Positions 23,247 through 32,360 of a DNA stretch of 64,000 nt are shown here, piece after piece. The notes beneath the pieces are model-generated. The model worked only from the letters and a program-made list of their open reading frames with translations, did not search any database and had not been told where the DNA came from. How positions within the stretch are numbered: the stretch's first letter is position 1; each line of letters begins with the position of its first letter. The position numbers were made by a program, and so were the translations under genes. The stretch covers positions 62,001 through 126,000 of the forward strand of contig NZ_JANBBF010000013.1 in NCBI RefSeq assembly GCF_024648885.1, given 5' to 3'. This DNA is from Prauserella salsuginis (GTDB lineage Bacteria > Actinomycetota > Actinomycetes > Mycobacteriales > Pseudonocardiaceae).

Positions 23247-24131
23247 CACCGGCCGCGTCGGTCGCGGTCGGCTCCTGAACACGGCCGGCGGAGCAACACG
23301 TCCGGCGGAGCCCTGCGATGACACGCCTGCGTGGGTCACAGGACACGCGTGCCGGCACAGTCGCGCGACAGCTCGGCGTTGAGGGGTGGGGGTCGGGCGA
23401 CGGGCGGGCGCAGCACACGCGCGTCCGGATGCAGCACATGCGCGTCTGAGTGCAGAACACGCGTACCCGAATGCAGAACACGGACCCCGGAGGTCGCAAC
23501 ACGGGCGCAGCGTCTCCGTGTTCGCACGGTTCCGACGCTGGTTCGCACGAATCGTGCCCGGCGCTCGCCGGGGTGAGGAGCACGCACCGTGGGGTTCCAG
23601 GGGGCTCGGCCCCTGGGCTCGGCGAGGAGACCACGCACCGGCGAGCGCATTCCGCGAGCAGGCTGCCCCGAGCGGTCGACGGGGCGGCTCGAGGGAGGGG
23701 GGAGTCGCGAACTCGAGCCGCCCCGTGGACCTTCCCGCCTGTTCGGACCCGGTGACGAGGGGGATGCCAACGGGGCCGGCGGGCCGCAGCTCGGCAGGGG
23801 GAGACGAGCTGCGATCTGTTCCCGCGTTGCTCGGCCCGGGGAGTGCGTGGTTCCGGGCCGTGCGGGCTCAAGTGTCAACTTGTCAGACTCGGCACTGTAA
23901 TCACAAGACTACTGGCTACTCTATTCGAGTGAATTTCGCCGAAAGGTTGAACACACTGCGGCCTCGTTAGCGTCGTTGACCTGTAGAGATACGCCCCGAT
24001 CGAGAGTTCGTATCGAGTTCTCCGCGCGTTGAAGACACTCTGTGTAGATCACGTGGTAGTGCGGACGAACCCGGTAACGCAGTGGCCGAGGTCGCGCTAC
24101 TCGAATCGGCGGAGCATGGCACGCTGAAAAC
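23247..24131. other. 885-bp gap between the ybjN-like gene and gpmA
   Basis: No convincing gene. 23340-23520 holds a head-module copy (GTCGCGCGACAGCTCGGCGT and GGGTCGGGCGACGGGCGGGC) followed by 21-bp units of the TGCAGAACACGCGTACCCGA type. 23679-23726 is a long hairpin. The last 250 bp (23870-24131) are AT-richer than the rest of the window and free of repeats, so the gpmA promoter is probably there; a -10-like TACTCT lies near 23918. Open frames crossing the gap have repeat-derived composition. Confidence 0.6.
23679..23726. terminator. 15-bp perfect hairpin in the gap before gpmA
   Basis: ACGGGGCGGCTCGAG (23679-23693) pairs exactly with CTCGAGCCGCCCCGT (23712-23726) around an 18-nt purine-rich loop (GGAGGGGGGAG). 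It stands 430 bp after the ybjN-like stop, so it is either a late terminator of the mshA operon or a structured element of its own. Confidence 0.55.
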
Positions 24132-24881
24132 ATGGCCGAACTTGGGACTCTCGTGCTGCTGCGCCACGGGCAGAGCACATGGAACGCGGAAAACCTGTTC
24201 ACCGGCTGGGTCGACGTCCCGTTGTCAGACCAGGGCGAGGACGAGGCGACGCGCGGCGGGCAGCTGCTCGCCGAGGCGGGCCTGCTGCCGGACGTGGTGC
24301 ACACGTCGCTGCTGCGCAGGGCGATTTCGACGGCCAACATCGCGCTCGACGGCGCCGATCGGCACTGGATCGACGTCCGCCGCAGCTGGCGGCTCAACGA
24401 GCGGCACTACGGCGCGCTGCAGGGCAAGAACAAGAAGGAGATCGCCGACGAGTTCGGCGAGGAGCAGTTCATGCTGTGGCGCCGGTCCTACGACACGCCG
24501 CCGCCGGAGATCGAGCGTGGCAGCGAGTTCAGCCAGGACGCCGACCCGCGTTACCAGGACATCGACGGCGACCTGCCGCTGACCGAGTGCCTCAAGGACG
24601 TCGTGGTGCGGCTGCTGCCGTACTGGGAGTCGGCGATCGTGCCCGACCTGCGGGCGGGGAAGAACGTGCTCGTCGCGGCGCACGGCAACTCGCTGCGCGC
24701 GCTGGTCAAGCACCTCGACGGCGTTTCCGAGGCCGACATCGCCGGGCTGAACATCCCGACCGGGATTCCGCTGCGGTACGACCTCGACGCCGAGCTCAAG
24801 CCCACCAACCCCGGCGGTACCTACCTCGACCCGGAGACGGCCGAGAAGGCGGCGGCCGCGGTCGCCAATCAGGGCCGCTGA
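24132..24881 (+). CDS. gpmA: 2,3-bisphosphoglycerate-dependent phosphoglycerate mutase
   Basis: 249 residues, the standard size. [10 protein letters not shown] holds the phosphohistidine (His12), with [14 protein letters not shown] and [16 protein letters not shown] supplying the other active-site residues. It interconverts 3- and 2-phosphoglycerate in glycolysis. The order gpm, senX3, regX3 is the mycobacterial one. No clear ribosome site precedes the ATG (CTGAAAACATG), so the mRNA may be leaderless. A strong hairpin follows its stop. Confidence 0.96.
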   Translation: MAELGTLVLLRHGQSTWNAENLFTGWVDVPLSDQGEDEATRGGQLLAEAGLLPDVVHTSLLRRAISTANIALDGADRHWIDVRRSWRLNERHYGALQGKNKKEIADEFGEEQFMLWRRSYDTPPPEIERGSEFSQDADPRYQDIDGDLPLTECLKDVVVRLLPYWESAIVPDLRAGKNVLVAAHGNSLRALVKHLDGVSEADIAGLNIPTGIPLRYDLDAELKPTNPGGTYLDPETAEKAAAAVANQGR

Positions 24882-24903
24882 GGCCGCACCACCGCGGAAA
24901 CGT

Positions 24904-24943
24904 CGTAGGGGCCGCCTTCCCGAACGGGAGGGCGGCCCCTACG
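24904..24943 (+). terminator. Long hairpin terminator after gpmA
   Basis: CGTAGGGGCCGCC (24904-24916) pairs with GGCGGCCCCTACG (24931-24943), and inside it TCCCG pairs with CGGGA, giving about 19 bp of stem with a two-base loop. It starts 22 bp after the gpmA stop codon. There is no U-tract. Confidence 0.85.
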
Positions 24944-25009
24944 CGTGTCGGCGGCAGGGTGTGCCCCGGCGAGTGGCTCCTGGTCGGTCGTCGGCACGTG
25001 GCACAGCGC

Positions 25010-25068
25010 ATCGACGAGGGGCGACGGTCGGGGCGATACGACCCCCGGGAATCCGCAACACGGGCGGG
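25010..25068 (+). repeat. Head-module copy with one tail unit before senX3
   Basis: GCATCGACGAGGGGCGACGG and TCGGGGCGATACGACC are a diverged head, followed by CCGGGAATCCGCAACACGGG of the 21-bp type. In mycobacteria the senX3-regX3 region is a known site of interspersed repeat units, though of different sequence. The rest of 24944-25252 shows only the senX3 promoter. Confidence 0.65.
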
Positions 25069-25252
25069 GCGGAGCGCGGGTACGTGAGGCGGCAGCGGGT
25101 GGGTCGAACGGTGGCGGCAACGGCGTTCGGGGTACGGCAGGTGAACTGGATCTTGCCTGGTGGCGAACACGTGGCCCAGGAGTGTCAGGCCGGTCACCGC
25201 TCGGCCTCCAAGACTAGGACAACCACCCGGGCGAATGCTTACGATGCGAAGC

Positions 25253-26539
25253 GTGACGGCGTCCGGATCGGTCCTGCTGGCCACTGCCGCTCTGGTGGTC
25301 GGCATCGCTGTCGGTTTCTTCTTCTTCCGCACCCGCGGCCGGGACGTTCCCGAGCCGGCAGGCCCCACGGCCGCCGAGTTGCTGCTGCGTTCGGTGCGGT
25401 CGTCGGAGACCGGCGTGGTGATGCTCAATCGCTTCGGCGACCTGGTGTTGCACAACGCGCGTGCCGAGGAGCTCGGCCTGCTGCGCGGCAATCAGGTCGA
25501 CGGGCGGGTGCGGGACGCGGCGCAGCGCGTGGTCGAGAGTGACGAGGCGTTCGAGGTCGACATCTCGCCCGACGAGGTCCGCGGGAGGCAGCCGGAGGCG
25601 GTCGTGGCGCAGCTGCGGCCGCTGGGCGACGGCTTCACGATCGTGGAGGCCGTCGACCACTCCGACGCGGTCCGGCTGGAGGCGACGCGCCGTGACTTCG
25701 TGGCCAACGTCAGTCACGAACTCAAGACCCCGGTCGGGGCGATCGCGCTGCTGGCCGAGGCCGTACTCGACGCCGACAGCGCCGAGGAGGCGCGCCGGTT
25801 CAGCGAGAAGATCCTCCGCGAGTCGAACCGGCTCGGCAAGCTCGTCACCGAGCTGATCGCGCTGTCACGCCTGCAGGGGGCGGAGAAGCTGCCGGAGATG
25901 ACGGTCGTCGACGTCGACGGCGTCGTCACCGAGACGCTGTCGCGCACCAAGCTGGCCGCCGAGACCTCCGACATCACGGTCACGACCGACGGGGCCAGCG
26001 GCCTCGAGGTCGAGGGGGACCGCACGTTGCTCGTCACGGCCCTGTCGAACCTGCTCGACAACGCGATCGCCTACTCGCAGCAGTCCAGCCCCGTGTCCAT
26101 CAGTCGCAGACTGACCGACGGCCACGTCGAGCTGGCCGTCACCGACCGAGGTCTCGGCATCGCGCTCGACGAGCAGCAGCGCGTGTTCGAGCGCTTCTAC
26201 CGCGCTGACAAGGCCCGCTCCCGTGCGACGGGCGGCACCGGCCTCGGCCTGGCGATCGTCAAGCACGTCGCCGCCAACCACGGCGGCGAGGTGCGGCTGT
26301 GGAGCAGGCCGGGCGTCGGGTCGACGTTCACGCTGCGGATCCCCGCGCGGACGAGTGCCGTCGTGGCCGACCCGGTCGATTCGGCCACGGCCTCCGACTC
26401 CGACGACACCGGAGGCGTTCCGGCCGTGAGTACGGCCCCCACAACCGAGACCCCCGACCAGCGCAGCGACGACCCGACCGGGCAGCCGCTGGTCACCAGC
26501 GTGCGGCAACGCACCGAACCGGGAGGAACAACGCAGTGA
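25253..26539 (+). CDS. senX3: Phosphate-sensing histidine kinase SenX3
   Basis: 428 residues from GTG at 25253, where similarity to mycobacterial SenX3 begins; TACGAT 7 nt upstream fits a leaderless mRNA (ATG codons at 25235 and 25244 are alternatives). One clear N-terminal membrane helix (VLLATAALVVGIAVGFFFF), a PAS-like domain to about residue 135, the dimerisation box RRDFVANVSHELKTPVGAIALL with the phospho-acceptor His155, and the ATPase boxes NLLDNAIAYS, DRGLGIA and GGTGLGLAIVKHVAANHGG. It responds to phosphate limitation through the PstSCAB-PhoU system in relatives. The 70-residue C-terminal tail is Asp/Thr-rich. Confidence 0.96.
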   Translation: MTASGSVLLATAALVVGIAVGFFFFRTRGRDVPEPAGPTAAELLLRSVRSSETGVVMLNRFGDLVLHNARAEELGLLRGNQVDGRVRDAAQRVVESDEAFEVDISPDEVRGRQPEAVVAQLRPLGDGFTIVEAVDHSDAVRLEATRRDFVANVSHELKTPVGAIALLAEAVLDADSAEEARRFSEKILRESNRLGKLVTELIALSRLQGAEKLPEMTVVDVDGVVTETLSRTKLAAETSDITVTTDGASGLEVEGDRTLLVTALSNLLDNAIAYSQQSSPVSISRRLTDGHVELAVTDRGLGIALDEQQRVFERFYRADKARSRATGGTGLGLAIVKHVAANHGGEVRLWSRPGVGSTFTLRIPARTSAVVADPVDSATASDSDDTGGVPAVSTAPTTETPDQRSDDPTGQPLVTSVRQRTEPGGTTQ

Positions 26540-27228
26540 CCAGGGTTCTGATCGTCGAGGACGAGGAGTCGTTCGCCGACCCGATGGCCTTCATGCTCCG
26601 CAAGGAGGGCTTCACCGCCGCCCTCGCGACGACCGGCCAGCAGGCGCTCGAGGAGTTCGACCGCAACGGTGCCGATCTCGTGCTGCTCGACCTCATGCTC
26701 CCCGGCATGAGCGGCACGGACGTGTGCAAACAGCTGCGCGCCCGGTCGTCGGTCCCAGTGATCATGGTGACCGCGCGGGACAGCGAGATCGACAAGGTCG
26801 TGGGCCTCGAACTCGGCGCGGACGACTACATCACCAAGCCCTACGCAGCCCGCGAACTGATCGCGCGGATCCGCGCCGTGCTGCGGCGGGGCGGCGACAC
26901 GACGGCCGCCGAGCCGGAGGCCGCGCCGCTGGTGCTGTCGGCCGGGCCGGTGCGGATGGACGTCGAACGGCACGTGGTGACGGTCGGCACCGAGGAGATC
27001 TCGCTGCCGCTGAAGGAGTTCGACCTGCTCGAATACCTGCTCCGCAACGTGGGCCGCGTGCTCACGCGCAGCCAGCTCATCGACCGGGTGTGGGGTGCCG
27101 ACTACGTCGGTGACACCAAGACCCTCGACGTCCACGTCAAGCGGCTCCGGTCCAAGCTCGAACCGGACCCCGGCCAGCCGCAGTACCTGGTGACGGTGCG
27201 TGGCCTCGGTTACAAGTTCGAGGCCTGA
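26536..27228 (+). CDS. regX3: Phosphate response regulator RegX3
   Basis: 230 residues, GTG at 26536 overlapping the kinase stop by four bases, with GGGAGG upstream. The receiver domain has the acidic pocket VEDEE, phospho-acceptor Asp52 in LVLLDLMLPGMSG, and the conserved lysine in DDYITKPYAARELIARI. The C-terminal OmpR-type winged helix includes LPLKEFDLLEYLLRNVGRVLTRSQLIDRVWGADYVGDTKTLDVHVKRLRSK cut by normal spacing. It activates phosphate-scavenging genes under starvation. The next gene, an exopolyphosphatase type, fits the same regulon. Confidence 0.97.
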   Translation: MTRVLIVEDEESFADPMAFMLRKEGFTAALATTGQQALEEFDRNGADLVLLDLMLPGMSGTDVCKQLRARSSVPVIMVTARDSEIDKVVGLELGADDYITKPYAARELIARIRAVLRRGGDTTAAEPEAAPLVLSAGPVRMDVERHVVTVGTEEISLPLKEFDLLEYLLRNVGRVLTRSQLIDRVWGADYVGDTKTLDVHVKRLRSKLEPDPGQPQYLVTVRGLGYKFEA

Positions 27229-27255
27229 ACGCAAGGCCCGGTACCGTGGATACTC

Positions 27256-28224
27256 GTGCGCCTAGGGGTTCTTGACGTCGGTTCCAACACCGTCCATCTG
27301 CTCGTCGTCGACGCGCACCGTGGAGGGCACCCCACACCGATGCATTCGGAGAAGACGGTGCTGCGGCTGGCGGAGCAGCTGAACTCCCGCGGTGAGCTCA
27401 CGAAGCAGGGCATCGCCAGCCTGGTCGACGCGGTCGAGCAGGCGAAGGTCTCGGCCGAGCGGTGGGGGTGCGAGGACGTCATGGCGTTCGCGACCTCAGC
27501 GGTGCGCGAGGCCCACAACACCGACGACGTCCTGGCCACGGTGGCCGACTCCACGGGCGTCGAGCTGCGCGTGCTTACCGGCGAGGACGAGGCGAAGCTG
27601 ACGTTCCTTGCCGCCCGTCGCTGGTACGGCTGGTCGGCGGGGCAGCTGCTGGTGCTCGACATCGGCGGCGGTTCGCTCGAGGTGGCGATGGGCATCGACG
27701 AACGCCCCGAGCTCGCCGAGTCGCTGCCGTTCGGTGCCGGCCGCATCACGCGGACGCGCTTCTCGAACGATCCGCCGAAGCGTTCCGAGCTCGTCGCGAC
27801 GACGGCGTGGCTCGACGAACAGCTCTCCGGTCTCGCGGAGCGCATCCGCGGCGTGGGGGAACCGGATCGGGTGGTTGCGACATCGAAGACGTTCCGGTCG
27901 CTGGCCCGGCTCACCGGCGCGGCGCCGTCGTCGGCGGGACCGCGGGTGGCCCGCGTCCTGACCGACACGGGACTCCGGCAGCTCCTCTCGTTCATCACCC
28001 GGATGTCCTCGGAGGACCTGGCCGAGCTGGAGGGCGTCAGCGGGAGCAGGGCTCATCAGCTGGTCGGGGGTGCGCTCGTGGCCGAGGCCACGATGCGGGC
28101 ACTGTCGCTCGAGCGGTTGGAGATCTGCCCGTGGGCGCTGCGCGAAGGCGTGATCTTGCGCAGGCTGGACCTTTCCAACGGCGAGGACCAGACTGCGCTT
28201 GTGACCGGCCGGGGCCGGGGATGA
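27256..28224 (+). CDS. ppx: Ppx/GppA-family phosphatase (exopolyphosphatase)
   Basis: 322 residues. LGVLDVGSNTVHLLVVDA and LLVLDIGGGSLEVAMG are the two nucleotide/phosphate-binding motifs of the actin-like fold, and FATSAVREAHN and LTGEDEAKLTFLAA are further family blocks. It is the short, two-domain form like mycobacterial Ppx1 (Rv0496), which hydrolyses polyphosphate and lacks the C-terminal HD domain of GppA. GTG at 27256 follows TACCGT by 8 nt, so a leaderless transcript independent of regX3 is possible. Positioned right after regX3. Confidence 0.93.
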   Translation: MRLGVLDVGSNTVHLLVVDAHRGGHPTPMHSEKTVLRLAEQLNSRGELTKQGIASLVDAVEQAKVSAERWGCEDVMAFATSAVREAHNTDDVLATVADSTGVELRVLTGEDEAKLTFLAARRWYGWSAGQLLVLDIGGGSLEVAMGIDERPELAESLPFGAGRITRTRFSNDPPKRSELVATTAWLDEQLSGLAERIRGVGEPDRVVATSKTFRSLARLTGAAPSSAGPRVARVLTDTGLRQLLSFITRMSSEDLAELEGVSGSRAHQLVGGALVAEATMRALSLERLEICPWALREGVILRRLDLSNGEDQTALVTGRGRG

Positions 28225-28279
28225 GACGCGTTCGGGCCACACTGGACGTAGACGATTGGCGACGGGCACGGTGGAAGGG

Positions 28280-30205
28280 ATGACTCGAGACAGCGACGGC
28301 GATCGGCAGCAGAAGACCGTTGCCGAACTGCTCGCCCAACACGGCGGACAAGCCGGCGGCGCACCGCGCCGGCGGCGGCGTCGCGCTGCCGACGAAACCG
28401 GTGAGCAGCCGAGCATCACCGATACGGCCCCGCAGGCCATCATCGAACGGGTGCGTTCGGAGGGCGGGCCGGCCGAGTCGTCCACACCACCGAACGGGGC
28501 TCCCGGCGGTGCTCAGCCGCACGCCGGCAGGCCGGGTGCGGTCCCGCCCGGCGGTCCGCAACCGAACGGGGCCCAGCCGAGCGGTACACCCGGTGGTGTG
28601 AACCCGAACGGTGCGCCTCCCGGAATGCCGCCCGCGAACGGTGCTCCCGACGCCGCGAGGCCGCCCCAGCCGGGCGCCCGCGGGCCGCAACAGAACTCGG
28701 GTGGTTTCGCGGCGCCGCAGGCAGGAGCCCCGCAGGCGCCGCCGCAACCGGGCCAGCCCCCGCAGGCGCCCGCCGCCCAAGCTCCGTCCGCCCAAGCCCC
28801 GTCCGCCCCGGCACAGTCCCCACAGCAGGCCTCGCCGGAGGCCCCGACGCGGAACGGCGTGCCGCCGGTTCCGCCGGCGGCCGACGCGCCGCCTGCCTCG
28901 CAGCAGTCCTCGGGCGGGTTCTTCTTCTCGCCGCAGCACGAGCCGCCGGACGAGCCAGCTGTGCAGGCCGATGGGCCCGAGGCCGGTTCGGACGGCGCCG
29001 ACGCCGCCCAGGCCGCTCCGCCACCGCCCGCGCCGCCGCTCCGCAGGCGTAGGCCGTGGCGTGGTGGTGGCAGGCCGGCCGAGCCCGAGTCGAACACCGA
29101 ACAGTTCCCCGCCGTTGCCGGTGGACAGCGACCCGCGCCCGGTCCGGTGCGGGGTGACGAACCGCCCGCCGGGCTGGCCAACTGGCGCCGTAAGCGCCGG
29201 CAGGCGCAGGCCAGGGAACAGCAGCGTGCCGAGCAGGACACCGAAGTCGGAGTGACACCGGTCGTCCCGCCCGAGCCCGCGAACCCGGCCACGCTCGACG
29301 CCCAGCAGCAGGGTGGTGCCGACACCGGTGCCGCGGCAGGTGCCGCTGCTCCCGAGGCGGCTGCTCCCGGGGCGGCGGCTCCCGCGGACGACCCGGACGC
29401 AGGCCCTTCGACGGGCTATTTCGTCCCGGATTTCGACGACGATGACGACGACCCGCAGGCCGCCCAACCGGGCATCGGCGCCGCCATCGGCAGTGCCGCG
29501 CAGGGAAGTCAGGCACAGGCCGCCGCGGCCGACACCCGCGGCGGCTACGACTCCGGCTACGCGGGCTACGAGGACGGCTACGACGAGTCCGGTGCCTACG
29601 ACCACGGGTACGCGAGCGGCTACGCGGAGGACCCGTACGCCTACGACGAGCAGGCCTACGGCGATGCTGCGCCCTACGACGACCCGGCGTACGACGGATA
29701 CGCCTACGACGACCAGGCCTACGACGAGCGGGCCTACGACGAGCGGGCCTACGACGATCGGGCTTACGACAACGAGTACGCCGAGGACTACGACGACTAC
29801 GCGGACGATCGCTACGGCGACGATCCGCGGGACGCCGACCTCGCGTACGACGACGACCCGTACGCCTACGACGACGGATACGCCGACGACGACCTCGCCG
29901 CGGGCCGCTCACCGGCCGGCGACGAGCCGGCCGACGAACCGTCGCCGGCGAAGCAGTGGCTCGCGCTCGGCGCCCAGCTCGCGGGCGGCGTGGCGGGCGG
30001 TGCCGCCGTGTGGCTCGGGTTCAACTGGCTGTGGGGTCAGCTGCCCGCCGCCGCGCTCATCGCCGCGCTGGTCGTCACGGTCGGGTTGGTGCTGGTCGTG
30101 CGTAAGGTCCGCCGTGCCGACGACCTGCAGACCACGGTGCTCGCCGTGCTCGTCGGCCTCGTTGTGACGGTCTCGCCCGCGGCGCTGCTTTTGGTGACGA
30201 AGTAG
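28280..30205 (+). CDS. Large Pro/Gln-rich and Tyr/Asp-repeat membrane protein (Rv0497-like)
   Basis: 641 residues from ATG 28280 (GGAAGGG upstream). The first 50 residues (KTVAELLAQHG, then an arginine run RRRRRRAA) are conserved in Rv0497-type proteins. Residues about 60-380 are Pro/Ala/Gln/Gly-rich; about 400-540 are a Tyr/Asp-rich stretch with many AYDE/AYDD pentads and hexads; the last 85 residues hold two or three membrane helices (LGAQLAGGVAGGAAVWLGFN, ALIAALVVTVGLVLVV, VLAVLVGLVVTVSPAALLLV). The mycobacterial relative lacks most of the disordered middle. Function unknown; topology suggests a membrane-tethered cytoplasmic disordered arm. Confidence 0.8.
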   Translation: MTRDSDGDRQQKTVAELLAQHGGQAGGAPRRRRRRAADETGEQPSITDTAPQAIIERVRSEGGPAESSTPPNGAPGGAQPHAGRPGAVPPGGPQPNGAQPSGTPGGVNPNGAPPGMPPANGAPDAARPPQPGARGPQQNSGGFAAPQAGAPQAPPQPGQPPQAPAAQAPSAQAPSAPAQSPQQASPEAPTRNGVPPVPPAADAPPASQQSSGGFFFSPQHEPPDEPAVQADGPEAGSDGADAAQAAPPPPAPPLRRRRPWRGGGRPAEPESNTEQFPAVAGGQRPAPGPVRGDEPPAGLANWRRKRRQAQAREQQRAEQDTEVGVTPVVPPEPANPATLDAQQQGGADTGAAAGAAAPEAAAPGAAAPADDPDAGPSTGYFVPDFDDDDDDPQAAQPGIGAAIGSAAQGSQAQAAAADTRGGYDSGYAGYEDGYDESGAYDHGYASGYAEDPYAYDEQAYGDAAPYDDPAYDGYAYDDQAYDERAYDERAYDDRAYDNEYAEDYDDYADDRYGDDPRDADLAYDDDPYAYDDGYADDDLAAGRSPAGDEPADEPSPAKQWLALGAQLAGGVAGGAAVWLGFNWLWGQLPAAALIAALVVTVGLVLVVRKVRRADDLQTTVLAVLVGLVVTVSPAALLLVTK

Positions 30206-30208
30206 CGC

Positions 30209-30994
30209 GTGACCTCGATCGGACTGTCCACGGCATCGGTGTGGCCGCTCCGTGCCCGCTCCGGGTTCGAGCTGGCCAGCACGCTGGGTTTCGACGGCGT
30301 CGAGGTGATGGTCTGGGCCGATCCGGAAAGTCAGGACGTGGCCGCACTGCGGCGGCACAGTGCCTCGACGGGGATGCCGGTGCTGGCCGTGCACTCGCCC
30401 TGTCTGCTGATCACTCAGCGCGTGTGGTCGCCGGATCCGGTGGTGCGGCTGCGGCGGTCGGTCGAGGCGGCCGTCGATCTGGAGGCGCCGACCGTGGTGG
30501 TGCACCCGCCGTTCCGGTGGCAGCGCCGGTACGCCGAGGCGTTCGCCGACCTGGTCGCCGAGCTCGAATCGTCGAGTGGGGTGCGGATCGCCGTGGAGAA
30601 CATGTTCCCGGTGCGGACACCGCGCGGACGCGAGGTGTCGGCGTTCCGCCCGTCCGTCGATCCGACCGACGTCGGGCACGCTCACTACACGCTGGACCTC
30701 TCGCACACGGCGACCGCGGGCATGGACGCGCTGGCGCTGGCGAAGCGGATGGGTGACCGGCTCACGCACGTCCACATGGGCGACGGCACCGGGGTGGCGA
30801 AGGACGAGCACCTGCTGCCCGGCCGCGGCACGCAACCGTGTGCCGAACTGCTCGAAGAGCTCGGCGCGGACGATTTCGGCGCCCGCGGCGGGCAGATCGT
30901 CCTCGAGGTGAACACGCGTAGCGCCCGCACCGAGGACCAGCGCGCCAAGATGCTCAGCGAGGCGCTCCTGTTCACTCGCCTGCACCTGGGCTGA
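30209..30994 (+). CDS. TIM-barrel sugar phosphate isomerase/epimerase-like protein (Rv0498-like)
   Basis: 261 residues, starting GTG three bases after the previous stop. Metal-binding residues of the xylose isomerase-like barrel are visible in GFDGVEVMVW, LAVHSPCLL, TVVVHPPFRWQ, IAVENMF, HYTLDLSHTATAG and THVHMGDGTG. It is a cytoplasmic enzyme of unknown substrate, the ortholog by position of Rv0498. Tight spacing puts it in one operon with the large membrane protein. Confidence 0.85.
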   Translation: MTSIGLSTASVWPLRARSGFELASTLGFDGVEVMVWADPESQDVAALRRHSASTGMPVLAVHSPCLLITQRVWSPDPVVRLRRSVEAAVDLEAPTVVVHPPFRWQRRYAEAFADLVAELESSSGVRIAVENMFPVRTPRGREVSAFRPSVDPTDVGHAHYTLDLSHTATAGMDALALAKRMGDRLTHVHMGDGTGVAKDEHLLPGRGTQPCAELLEELGADDFGARGGQIVLEVNTRSARTEDQRAKMLSEALLFTRLHLG

Positions 30995-31388
30995 CGGCTC
31001 CCGGGACCGGCTGCCGGAGCGGCGGGCGCGGGTCGCGGCGGTGGTCGTCCGCAGGCACGACGGCGTGTTGTCTGCCACGTCGGCTTCGCATCGCAGCCAC
31101 CCGTGAGGCGCAATGTAGGTGCGTCACCGGCAGTTTCAAGATCAACTTTTCCGACGGGTGGGGGTGTTGCGCGCAGTGACCATCCGTATCGTTTTCGATG
31201 TGATGCTGCGTGCACGTGGTGTGAACACATTGCTCGAATCGGGTGCCCGCAACGCTTTCGGTGGGCACCACCGTCCGACTCTGCCTATCCTGCGCGGGCA
31301 CGGGAGCCGGTACGGCCGTACCAGGGAGGTCTCGGCCGCCGATTGCCGCACGCCGACCCGGCCAGCGCCGGAGGGGGAAGGGGAGAAG
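30995..31388. other. 394-bp gap with a palindrome and a candidate promoter
   Basis: No gene recognised. GGTGCCC (31242) and GGGCACC (31263) form a short hairpin. GGTACGGCCGTACC at 31309-31322 is a perfect 14-bp palindrome, the size of a repressor site. TATCCT at 31286-31291 could be a -10, which would put the palindrome just after the transcription start of the downstream pair. Part of the gap (31090-31240) is less GC-rich than its surroundings. Confidence 0.45.
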
Positions 31389-31517
31389 GTGCGCGTCGAT
31401 ATCCGTTCCACGGCGATCCGTACCGGCCTCGCGACGGCCGGGAACGCAGCGGCCCGCACCGTGACGTCCGGTGGCGCGCCGGTATCCGGCGTCGTGTCGG
31501 CGGCCGGCCGTCCGTGA
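31389..31517 (+). CDS. Possible 42-residue protein coupled to the thioesterase gene
   Basis: GTG at 31389 follows GGGGAGAAG, and the frame ends in a GTGA overlap with the next start. The product (VRVDIRSTAIRTGLATAGNA and 22 more residues ending in SAAGRP) is Ala/Thr/Gly-rich, with no recognisable family or membrane helix. The ribosome site and coupling argue for translation; it may be a leader that delivers ribosomes to the thioesterase start. The composition alone would not support it. Confidence 0.35.
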   Translation: MRVDIRSTAIRTGLATAGNAAARTVTSGGAPVSGVVSAAGRP

Positions 31518-32335
31518 GCACCCCCGAGACGGCCGCGGACTTCGGCGCGGCATGTGACGCGCGCTCCCTCGGCGACGGCACCTTCACCGCCGACCTGCGA
31601 CAGGAATGGTCCATCGGGACGCACCCGCACGGCGGATTCCTCATCGCGCTGCTGGCGAAGGCCGCACTCGCCGCGGTCCGCGAAACGGGCGAACCCGCCA
31701 TCGACCCGCTCGCTGTCAGCGCGGAATTCCTGCGCCCGCCCGCGATCGGCCCGGTGCTGCTGCGCACCGACGTCCGCAAGGTCGGCAGGCGGGCCACCGT
31801 CGTCGCCGTGACGCTCGAACAGCGCGGCCGCAGCTGCGTCGAAGCGCGCGTCACCGCAGGCCGGCTCCCGGTGCGGAAACCGGACTGGCACGACGCCCCG
31901 TCCGCGCCCGCCGAACCCCCGGCCGGTTGCGTCACGCTCGACGGCAACGACCCCGAAGGCGTGTTCCACCTCGCACAGGGCTGCGACGTGCGCATCGACC
32001 CCAGCACGGCCGGATACCTCGCGGGCCGCACGGGCGATCCACCGCGACTGCGGCTGTGGGTGCGGCCACGCGGCGGCGTCGCCGACCCGTACTTCGCGCT
32101 GCTCGCCGGCGACATCAACCCGCCCGTGGTGCTCAACCTCGGACGCATCGGCTGGGCACCGACAGCCCAACTGACCGCACTGGTCCGCACCCGTCCCGCC
32201 CCGGGATGGTTGCGGATCCACGTCGAGAGCCGGTCGGTCCACGAAGGCTGGTTCGACTCCGACGCCCTGGTCGTCGATTCCCAGAACCGCATCGTCTGCC
32301 AGGCCCGCCAACTGGCACTGGCCCCGCTGGGCTGA
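31514..32335 (+). CDS. Acyl-CoA thioesterase-like double hotdog protein
   Basis: 273 residues from GTG at 31514. The N-terminal hotdog has EWSIGTHPHGGFLIALLAKAA, PLAVSAEFLRPPAIGPVLLRTDVRKVGRRATVVAVTLEQRGRSC split over strands; the C-terminal hotdog ends in SVHEGWFDSDALVVDSQNRIVCQARQL. This is the TesB-like (thioesterase-like superfamily) arrangement of two fused hotdog folds that hydrolyse acyl-CoA. Substrate chain length unknown. Coupled to a short upstream frame by GTGA. A 12-bp hairpin follows the stop. Confidence 0.85.
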   Translation: MSTPETAADFGAACDARSLGDGTFTADLRQEWSIGTHPHGGFLIALLAKAALAAVRETGEPAIDPLAVSAEFLRPPAIGPVLLRTDVRKVGRRATVVAVTLEQRGRSCVEARVTAGRLPVRKPDWHDAPSAPAEPPAGCVTLDGNDPEGVFHLAQGCDVRIDPSTAGYLAGRTGDPPRLRLWVRPRGGVADPYFALLAGDINPPVVLNLGRIGWAPTAQLTALVRTRPAPGWLRIHVESRSVHEGWFDSDALVVDSQNRIVCQARQLALAPLG

Positions 32336-32360
32336 GCGACCACCCGACCGCGACGGCTCA

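Noticed and set aside
23386-23970. 194-codon frame in the gap before gpmA
   Set aside because: It starts inside a repeat array, has no ribosome site or known motif, and its composition changes abruptly along its length.
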